A stretch of 64,000 nucleotides of DNA from contig OZ026569.1 of assembly GCA_964020155.1 (NCBI GenBank), forward strand, positions 2,033,971 through 2,097,970, given 5' to 3'. Under the pieces are notes generated by a model that was given only the letters and a program-made list of their open reading frames with translations, was not told the DNA's origin and did not search any database. Below, piece after piece: positions 9,472-21,400 of the stretch (the first letter of the stretch is position 1; the number at the start of each line of letters is the position of its first letter). Both the position numbers and the translations under genes were made by a program. The stretch is from Chondrilla cf. caribensis (Eukaryota > Porifera > Demospongiae > Chondrillida > Chondrillidae).

Positions 9472-12400
9472 TTATTCATCTGGATCTTCTTGTACCTCCA
9501 TGAGCATGTATGGGTACAACTCATACATGAATTCTTCCAATGTTTTCTTCAGTACACTAAACTGTGGCCTGTCTTTACGGCTCAACTTCCAACAATTCAA
9601 CATTAAATTGTATACTTTCTCATCACATTTTTCAGGGCACTCCAAATAATTGCCTGCCTTTACTGCAGCCAAGACATCAGAATCAGACAAAGTGGGATAA
9701 GGAAATTTGCCTGTGAAATGGAAATCATTGTAAATAGACAGAATACAGGCAAAGGCTTCACTGCAGTTAATGTTTCAACATTACCACACCTTGACTGAAG
9801 AGCTCCCACAAGGTGACACCAAACGACCACCTATATGGAAAACAACAAGGATATGATACAGTAAGTATACAGCGAATCTGCACAATACCCTGTCGTTACA
9901 ACAACATACACATCTGAAGCTTCACTGAATAAATTATCCTCAAATGCTTCTGGAGCCATCCACCGCAATGGTTTACTGTCTGTAGGTAACTCAGCAACAA
10001 CCTCAGTATTACCATCCAGGAAGCATGCAAAACCAAAGTCAGATATCTTGACAATTCCACTGGCACTCAAGAGCAAATTCCGACAGGCAAGATCTCGGTG
10101 CAATACCTCAAAAGACTTCAGATACTCCTAATGTATACATAAGCAAATAGTACATAGTTCAAGAGTATCCCCTTAGTGATTGAGGTTGATGCACAATACT
10201 GTTTAATTGCATAAGTACCCTACATTGGCCATCATACAGTAAAATATACAACATATGTGCAGAAATGACAGTGGACAAAAGGGTGTGGTAGACAAAGCAG
10301 TGACAGATTAACAAGAATTCATTTGAATCAAGTTCCTGCATATCAAACCATCATTTTCAAAGCAAAACATATAGAGTGAATAGGCACTGATTGTTACGTA
10401 CACCCACTATCTATCAACATACCATCCCACGAACAATTTGAATGGCAAATTTCAGCAGTTGACTAGGTTTGATTGTAATCCTGGCCTCAAATGGTAATTC
10501 TGGTGAATCCTCTTGAGCAATGCTAAGATTTCTCAACTGCACATACGAGTCAATACTCCCTGCTCTTTCTTTTTGGAACTCAATCAATGTCAATTGCGTG
10601 TCAGTTTTTTGAAGCTACAGCAAGGAGAAAACAAACAATATAGCACAGACTAGGTTCATTGCGCATGTATGAACACAAATATACTCTCATATCTGAGAAA
10701 CAAATTATTACTATTAGGTGCCTAGTATTTTGGGATGTAAGGATACATTATATAGTCTCTTTCTATTAGTATGCACATACTGTGGCTGAAAAACATAGTG
10801 TATTCATGGACGTCAGACATGGCCTCCATTTTTTTTGGCTAGGCTCACAGGATATGCCAGCTGCTTCAAGGTCAATAGCATACAGTGTCACTATACCAAT
10901 GCGGACAGTTACTGAACTGATTAAGTCTCTCATATCTTGTACCGTATGTATATGTTGCATCACTCCATTAGAACTAAACTACATAAGCATGTATGAACAT
11001 ACTTAGGTACCCACCTTTTTCTTGGTGTGAGTTACTGTTTCAGTGAACACTGGTTCATCACCATTTTCATCCTAGGTAATCCAAATTCAAAGCATGTATG
11101 ACACAATGCACAAGTCACTGTCTGTGTAATATGTCTATAAGTTGTATATCAGGTATCTCACAGTTAAATCACTGCTTTTTAGAATATCCAGCATATTCCC
11201 ACAAGGTACCAGTTCCATGGCTATCATCGGTGGAGCATGTTCAAGTTGTAAACCAACAAGGTGAACCACATAAGGACAACTTTGAGTGGAGAGTGTCTTC
11301 AAGATTTCAGCTTCATTCAGGAAAGCCTCCATTTCCATCTCACTGGCATTACCTATGTACATATGTACAGTATGTATATGACGATGTTTTACCATACAAG
11401 ACACATGTACATTGGTATGTAAGTCTACATACAAAAATATTTTTACCATTTGGCCATAATGATATACTATTATACATACCTTTAAGGATTTTAACAGCTA
11501 CTGATTGCTGGGCATAATTTTTAAATTGATCTAGTTTGGTTGGAGTCGATAGTGGTCCATGTACCAAGGAAAAATAGACAGAAGAAAAGTTTCCTTCACC
11601 AAGTAGGTGGAAGCTCTCGGAGTTGAACATATGGAGTGGAATGATCCATCTGTCAACCATTGCTGGTGGTAGTCTCTTGAAGTAAAGCTTGTATTCATAG
11701 TCTTTAGAAAGCAGTAGTGGAACCACAGGGTTCTATAGAATGAACAGGAAAATAGGTAGGGCCAAACATAAATTGCAACATAATAGCATACATATATTTT
11801 ATTACATTCCAATCACAAAGTCATGCATTGGCACATGTAGGAGCATGTATGTATAAAGAATAACTGACATACACATGATTACCTTCAATACATCATGTTC
11901 ACATTATAAACAAAGTTAATGCAGGACAAAAATAATCATTTAAACATCTTAGTTAGCTAGGTAACCATGGTATTATACTTTCACTTTAAATCATTTCTGC
12001 CTGAATAAAATCATACAAGCAGTTTAAAACACCAAGAATTGACTTCCGAGTAACTCTGCCAAACTTTGATGCACAGTAGTAGTTATGGTATACACAGGTT
12101 TCAACACAGTACTGAAGTTGAAACCTGTGTTGGTCTTGGGTCAAAATCTTCAGATTTTCCACAATTTATAAGTAAAAGAACTCAAATGTGACTAATTTCA
12201 GCTATAGCCAATGTACGTAAAAGTCAAATGACCTATGTTGTGGAATCAAGATTTCACTTCATGAACTGTTATTTGACACAATTTTCACATCTTCAGGTTT
12301 GGAAGAATGAGGCTTAGAAGCTAGAGGCTATTCCATAATATAATATGCCATACTTATGCAGCACCAGTGACATCACTGACCCGGTTCAAAAGAAAAACAT

Positions 12401-15400
12401 TGCAGACACAATTTACTGTTCTACAATGTTGTATGCTTTACTCAGAGATAGAAGAATACAATATTCACACACCACCAGACCTATTATGTTTACAATGGTA
12501 AAAGGAATTTAAAATTTTGAACTATGGTTTAGACATGCAATGTTCCCATTAACAATGTGGTTATAAGTTATGTAATCAATACAAAGTGCTAGTGAGTGGG
12601 CATGTCACTAGTACAGTACTTCCTTTGCAAGTTAACTATATTCACACAAAACTTCTGTGTATCTCAGAACGTTATAGTTGATCAGATATTGTGATAGTAT
12701 AAAGGCTATGAGAACTCTTTTGAATTTCTTAACGATTCTCCTTGGTGATAAAATTCAGATAAGTGAGACCATAATCTAAACTGTGAATGTTAATGTTTTG
12801 TCTCTCGTTTTACCTTAGAGCCAATCAATGAAGGAATAATGCAGTTTATGCTTGTGGTGGTCAATTTGTTTTTGCCAACTTATGCACATAATACCTGAAT
12901 ACTATACAAACGTCTAACAAAATTAATGTTAAAATAACAATCGCAAGTCAAACTTTTTATAGGCTTTCTTGTATTCGAATAAATATATGTTAAACATGTA
13001 CATATGTACGTATACATAAACATACTTGCTTAATGTGGCGTCTTTGGTGAACCAGCATGGCAATGATAGCAATGATCACAAGCACAATCACAATCGTTAC
13101 AAGGGCAATTGGAACAACTATTCCAGCCACTAATCCATCATCGCTGGTGGCCTCTATATCATCAACACTAATTGATGACTTCACTATTGGATGTTAAAAA
13201 GGAAATACGTAACATGTAATGTATATTCCATCCTCATCCAAATACTCTATAATATAGACATGCTTACATGCATAAATCACAGGAACAGGAGGACTAGCTC
13301 CATACATGTTGATAGCAGAAACAATGAAAGATATTGTGGTAGCCTCGCCACGATCTTTTGAAGCTTTTGTCATATCAAACACATAATGTGTATTTGTCTG
13401 CAAAATGAAGCCCTTGATTAACAATAATTTCTAAATTGATAAAAATGTGATACTCACGATGTTGGTTGCATTAATTGTCTCAAAATTAATGCGATTCTTT
13501 CTATGAATTGTGACTGACACAAAATAGCCAATTATATTTCCATTGGTAATGTCAGGTTCCTGCCAATTTATCTGTAGGGTATTCCTATCCTTTTCTGTGA
13601 TGGTAACATTCAGAACACTCGATGGAGGTTCACCTACATAGTAAATACATAAAAAAGTCTATGATTGAAAAATAATCTTCCCAACTTACGCACATTCATT
13701 CACAAATATCCTAAACCTTAATTACTTGGACAACTCTGTACATCAGCCAAGTTAGTACTTTGGTTTATTCAATGCTTTCACATACATATGTACATCACCA
13801 ATTGCTATATACATGGTTTGAGGATTTGGATAACTGGGAGGTTATCATTGGTTGCCATCAAAATAGGACTTCAGCCCCCAGCTGATAGAGAATTCAGTCT
13901 TTGTCAGTTGGTTGGCGTAATATCTAGTGATATTTTTGTCAATCTTAGGCCTTATACAGGCTTATGTGCAACAAACCTTCCCCAACAATCAGAGCGTGCA
14001 GTCACACCTTGACTGCAAGCCCCCTTTATCCCCTCTTGTGTTCACTTGTGTGTTGGAATGGTAAGATAAGGACAGTCATCCAACCGATATACATGGTATA
14101 CCACATTGATGAGCTTAAAAGGGAGCAAAACAGCTGTCTGTGGTTTCCTTTTGATGATTTGGATGACTGGGAGGTAATCACTGGTTGCCATCAAAATAGG
14201 ACTTCGGTCCCCCAGCTGATATAGTGACTAACCTACTTCATATACATATTGACCCACCTGGAGCAGATAAAGGTCCTGTCGGTATTCCTGGTGGGTTGTA
14301 AATCGTTCCATTTGTGAAGGAAATAATCTATAGTGGTAATTAACAACAAATGAAAAACTATGAATCAGAGACTGTACTTCATCTCATCATTTCACATGTT
14401 ACAGGGACAAATGAAATTGCAAAGTGCATGTACATATACCCACACTACATATTTGCACACTTCCTTTCGGTATTATACCCTTGTAACTCGATAAAATTAA
14501 ATAATTGGCTAGCAATTCCTATTATTTGTAGATAAGTACCACTGACTTAGCCCTCATGAACAATCAAGGTAAAGTGTCTGTATATCCGGTACAGCCCTAC
14601 ATAATGGGTATTTTAGTTATTATTCAAATAAAACAGTCTGCTGTGTTTGCGAATAATCAATAGTACTTTGACTTAGTTGAACTTGGGCATTATACCATAG
14701 AATAGCAAGTCACTCACAATAAAGGATTGTATGGAGCTATGTAGGAAAGAATACTTGAATGACATACTTGATAGTTGTATTATTGTAGTATGCAAACATA
14801 AGTGAATATCAAGATCCCAGCACACAGTGTTACAGTTCACTGCTAATTGGTGAATAATGATGCTATTGATGTAGAATTTTCTCTTTCTTTTCTATTCACT
14901 TTTGTATCCTTTGTTCACTGGGTGCCAAGCATAGTAGCCTCTGGCCCTCTGGTCTGGTTCTCCCCAGTTAAAATATTATACAGTACAAACCAAATAAAAT
15001 AAGGCATACATATCTACAACGAAATACTGGAATGATAATTAATGTGTAATGTAATGTTTAGATAATAGCAGTGTTTGTAGTGTGAAGACAATGGACATCA
15101 GTAAATCCTAGAACCTACATTGCAGATATTATAGGGTCACTTAATGGTATATATACATATTACGTATCCCGATTGGTGATAGTGTCACTTAACTTCAAAA
15201 ACACCGATTACGGTATATACCCGATATACCGGGGTATATTTTGACCTCATTACTGATATACCCCATCTTCTTAATTGAAAGGAAGTCATCAATTATCACT
15301 GCACTTGTCACTTAAACATAGAGTATGCTTTTAAAACCTGTATCTAACATGTACAGAACCTTGTCCTCGCGTGTTTCGAGGTGTCAGGGATTTGACTATA

Positions 15401-18400
15401 AAGGGGAGGGTGGTTACACACCATGAAAACATAATTGAGCGTGAGTTTCAAACGGATACAAAGAAGCATTCTTCTAAAAAAGCTTCTTCTCGTCCTAATA
15501 ATAGCTGATAACAAGCATTAACAATGAAAAAAAGGAACAGCGCACGTTTATACACTAAACAATTGATTTGATCTTTGTTGTTCGCCTTTCCAAGCAGAAT
15601 TTTACTTTTCAACGAAATTGACGTATTGCATACCTTGAACGGCTTACTGTCCACTAGCTGGCTGGAATAGCTGTAGACAAAGAGAATTCCTTTGCTACAT
15701 GGCACAAAGAATGACCATGGCATGTGTTATCACAGCTTCAGCTACTCAAGTTGTGTGGTGTCTGCTAAATTGTTTGAAAGTGATTTTTTCTCGAATAAAT
15801 CTGATCGAAGCTGACGCCATCGATTTTAGACCTTCCTTTTTCCTGAACAGTATCACCAAAGCATCTTCATACCTCCTTTATAGCAACTTTCTTCCCGTGT
15901 ATACTTCCTCGCAAGGGTAACACGTAAAGCCACATTTTGATACCATTTTTTTTACAGAAATGACGTGTTATTATTACTATTGTATGTTCATACAACTTTT
16001 ATTATGCTTTGAAGAATTTGTATTGTGTAGAGCACGAGTTAACATATATTATTTCTCCTTGAGGGAGAAGCATTAGGCGGCCATTTTGTTCCGAAAACTC
16101 CATAAACGTGTGACCACCCTCCCTTTTATATGCAAGCTCTATGTTTGAGATAATCAATACACCAGCAATACTGATATGCAATGAACGCTTTTGACCACAT
16201 CAATTCAGTTGAAGGAACACAAAATCAGCGCAGGAAACTGTCATGTTTTCAGAAGGGCAACAAATTGAGAACGATTTAACATGAATTGATCGGTCGTTCA
16301 GGTCAAAGACTTTGTGGTTCGGGCTAGGCTGGATGATATTTACTCAGCCCATTTGGTTCTCTTGGCGGAGTGTTGGGCAAATAAGGGTTTGTCCACTCTT
16401 TTAAGTCAATACACTCAGAGAAACGATCGCTGTCATCATTATCCCCACACCTCTTTTTGCTAGGTATTATAAAGAGTTAATGGGTACTCTGTTATTGTTA
16501 ACTTGTCTCCAATTAAAGGTTTTACTGTCGTTTCCAGCTCCTAAAGAAATCTTTCCTTGCAAAATTCTCATCTCTATTCATAACACTGACATATTTCAAT
16601 TGTTTTGACGGGATACATATTAGTTATACATGTATCCCGATGTGTGGGTGTTATCACTTCAAAAACACTGACTACGGTATATACCCGATATACCTGGGCA
16701 TAATTCTGACCTCATTACTGATGTATCCCGTTTTTTCCTAAACGAAAGTTATCAATTATTGCCACACTTGTCACTTAACACTAGACAATCAATGCATCAG
16801 CAATACTGATACACAGTGTCACCACACCAATTCACCCTCAGTATATTGCTGCCTGATACTTAAGTATATCCCCCGTGTACCCAGCAAAGGCAGGGTATAA
16901 CTAACAAATATATGTGGCTTGTATAAAGCTGTGATCTAATTAGTTACAAATGCTTGTATGTGCGAAACTCACATAAAAATTATAACTTCTTCTATTTAAT
17001 GGTTTCAGTTTATCTTTGAATACGACCACTTCATACTTCAACTTCCCTGCAGTCTACAGTGTAAGGAAGAACCACCAATGATTACAACATATCAACCTTA
17101 TGAAGACCAATAGTTCTTACCGCTGGTATGTCTGGATTACGAATTACAGGATTATTCAGATCCAAAATCTTGAATAATAGAATTAAATGAGATAGATTGT
17201 AAATTTGTGGTACAGTCCAGCTCAGTTTCAGTGAGTAAGCAAGGCTGCTAGAGTTCCAAATTAACTCTGCTTCAGTTAAGTTAATTTTGACGGGTTCTTC
17301 CACTACATAATATAGAACAATCAGAGTAAAGATGTTAACTACTACAGGTATCCTTGCACATAATAAAAACAAATAACAATTAATCTTGTATATTACTGTG
17401 TGTATATACATATTATACACATTTGACAAATATAGCACTAATACATTACATACATAAGTATGTATCGTATAGCTAGAAATATTGGTGGGATATTTATTTT
17501 GGCAAATTGGCGATTTTCAAATCCACTTATAATCTGCCAAATTAAGGTTCAGAAATACATAGCCTTATGACGCAATCCTTTCCTATTCAAGCGCAGTATC
17601 TTCATAAGCTATGAATATAATTATAATCCACGGGGAAGGCAACCACCAAAATAAAAATCCCCAATGGTTAATTTATTCCCGAATTGCCAAATATTCTTCC
17701 TCTCCAATATTTCCGGCTATACGGTATACATATGCCAACACACAATACAAGTACCATTTTATGTCTTTTTTATAGTAGACACAAAATGTACAGACATCTT
17801 TACATGCAATTTGTTCTTCCGTAATATCCAAAGAGTCCTCATCTAGCTTGCATGGAAGCAAGTAGGCCACCAGCACCTACGTAAGTATCATATATGTACA
17901 AATATCTCATTGCACATAACATGCACAGCATATAGTACAAACAGTCTTAATATAATATTTGCATATGACCTAACACTTACTTTTATGTCATAGAAGCACA
18001 GGAAAACATTTCTATCACTAAAGTCTTCAGGAAATAATTCGATGTCACTGTGAATCTGACAATCATACAAAATATTGATTAAAAAGAGTAGATGACAAGT
18101 AAATACATGATGTACATGAGAAGAATGAGTGGAAACTAACATACAATTATCTACTTGTTCATATTATATAAATGAAATATTATAATATACTTTACAGCTA
18201 AAAGAAGATTGTTCTCTTCGTTTACAGTTTATATATAAAAGAAGAAATTGTAGTTTAATTTGCATTGAGCATGAGTTTAAAACATGTCATAATGCATAGC
18301 ACATACTATGTACGTATTTATCACAGAGTGCTGTAGACAACACATAGCAACAATATCCTGTATTTAAAAGGACTGTGGTGATTACATGCCTACAGTATTG

Positions 18401-21400
18401 GAATAACAGTACAAGTACATACTTACTCCATTAAGGGATCGTTCAAGAGGTGGACAGTTTACTGTAGGAATGCTGGACTTCATGGAAATGTTGAACACAG
18501 GGTTAAATTCTGTTGTGCCTATGTAGAAGAAATCGAGTGTATTAATGAGGCCTCCTTTGGGAGGTGTGTACGTACTGTCACTAATCATGGACAATTCAAG
18601 TCTCTTATCACATCTCATGGACAGATGTATTCACAAAGTCATATAAACAGTAACTGGATTGGTCATAGGTCATGAACTGGTTGTAATGTAGCAGATCAAG
18701 AGTAGTGCCTGGGGTGTCTAGGCGTCTAGGGTGCATTGATATCTGGAAGTGCTCGTGGCTGGAAGGGCTGACAAGAGGGCTAGCAATGATTCCACCCAGG
18801 TTCGAATCCCAGAATTGAAGATTTTTTCCCTGCACCCTCCTGCCAAAATTAGGGAAAAAGACATAAGAGGCCATCAAACTTTGATTCTCAGCTCAATCTA
18901 TTGTAACAGTTGTATTGTGATTGTTGTACTGTGTAATTCGTGGGAGCCTTGAAAAGTAAGTTTAAGGCTGAAGGTTTCACCACGTAAAATAATATATCAA
19001 TCAATCAATCAAAATTAATTTAACTACCCATTTACAGCAGCTAACTGCTTTTAGAAGATAACCATTTTGGCTTATTAGGTACAATTGATGATTGCGAATA
19101 CAGGTGAAGGTGTAAACAAACTGGCTTCTTAGTGAACTACGTATTTAGCTCTTGCGACCTTTTGGTAAACTGGAAGATTACTGTGTTTGTATGGTGCTGG
19201 CATAGGTCTATGGTACTTGCAATGTCCATTATATGAAGAATGATAGACTACGTAGGTAGCCACTATCCTGTACATATTTCCTCAATCCACCTTGGTAATG
19301 TTAGAGAAAGTGAGGAACACATGGTGATGTTACAAAGTGGTCTGTCTGTATACACAAGCACAGAGTAATACACAAATGCATGTATGTTACCTGCGAATTT
19401 CCATGATATGGTGACCTTTGGAAATACCTCTTCTACTATTGTGGAAGATACCTTCAAATTCGACAGTAAACCTGCATAATATACATGCATACATGAATAT
19501 CACACACTAATATCTAATAGCAGGTGAAAGAGTAGCAGAGTATATGAGATATCGAATATAAATGGTGCTATAGGCAAGTTGAGGGTGAATTCAGAAACCA
19601 AAATGCATAAAGAACTCCATGATAATTCACATGTACTGTACATTCAAAAAAAAGAGATTTTGACTACAGCTGTGGTGGTTCCCAATGAACAGTACACGTA
19701 GTACGTAGTATACGTACTTTAACAGGTGAAACAACACTCTCCGAATAAGTAATAGTTTCAGTCCAGCTACGAGGTGAAGAATCTTACATGAAATGACACA
19801 CAAGGGTGTGTGGGGGACAAAAACAATATTAGATACATTCCTCAAGTATCTGGTCATAAATGTATTAACACACCATGGAAAGGTACATGTCTAGGAAATG
19901 TAATTACACCGTATTGTGTGGAGGATCAACTATGTAGCCAATAGATGACTCTTCTTTCCTTTCTCTGATGTGTTAAGCATACATAGTCATATTATAAACA
20001 TTTTCAATGTGCATATACATCAATATCCGAGGTAAAAACTTATTTGAAATCAACATTATATTTCGTATCCTGCATGATTGAGGGGTCAATCAAAGTGAAT
20101 ACCATGCATACATAAGTCATATAGCAAAGGGCAGTGTTATAGCACAGGTTACCAGACAAATTTCATTGTTCAGGAACAATTGGTTGAGAACCAAGCAGGA
20201 AATTAGTAAACCCATTTCATTGCATATAATACGTTGTGTTGGACTATGCATATACAGTATAAATTATCCATCATTTTTAAAAGGATAAACTTGCCTGATG
20301 GTGGGTAACCACTGGCTGCTGAGAAGTTAGACGTTCCACATTCATTGATGACAGCTAAAGAGACATTGTAACAATCCGTAATGTTCAAGTCCAGTTCATT
20401 CCTTGCACCTGCATACTGTAGGGATACATATTGATCTGAATAGGTATTGATACAGTAGGTACAAACACACATTTACGTACATCAACACGTATACATATCA
20501 ATGTGTATGAAGTATGTACAAGTAACAGAACCTGAACTCACAAATAGCTGGTAGTTCACCACTTGTGAAGATAAGTGAACAGACTTGACCAATATCACTT
20601 GTGTGTCATTGCTAGAAACTTCACTGCTCTGCTCAGTGAGGGATAAAGGGATTCCTTTGTCTAAGATATCTGTGTTGAAGGGTAACAAGATGACTCCATT
20701 CTCAATAGACAAATTGGGAGACTCTGATGGGGTATCGGGTGTGGAGCAGGAGTTGAAGCCAAGGAGGGGACAATCCACTGAATACTACAAACAACAAAGG
20801 AATATAATTTACTCAGTGATATACAACATATAAATAAATATCTATTAGCTAATATAATGTAGAATGCATAATGAACATCAACAGAAAAAGGTTATTACTT
20901 GGGAAACTATTATGAGCTTTACAAGGAAAGTTGAGCATTTGTCACACACATTATTTGATGTTACGTATATTCATCAATTAGCTGATTCCAACTAACTCTT
21001 TAGTCTGGAGACTGCATGTGATTTAGCCAATTAATGTGTGCCAAGACATACGTACGTGTTCCACCACAACATTCAATGTGATATTACAGGAAACACATCT
21101 TACTTCACTTTCCGATGATGAACAACATAAGTCCAAGCAGGTATGGTAATCTCCCCCCTACACGCAAACACAGGAAATAAAACTGTCACACTTAATCAAT
21201 CCAGCAATCACTTCAATTGATGCATAGCATTTAGAGCACAGTAGGCAGGTTATGGGTAATTACAGTTTTTCTGCAGTTAACTGATACAAAATGGCCTTTG
21301 AAGTAATCAGGTTGCCATTCTGAAAGGATATGATGAGAAAGAACAGATTGTACTGTATTAAAGAAGCTATTGTGAGGAGTACCCATGCACCTCTTTCCCA

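Noticed and set aside
13816..14224. Paired intronic repeats considered as duplicated exons
   Set aside because: Both contain stops in the relevant frames and are not needed for an open gene B reading frame.
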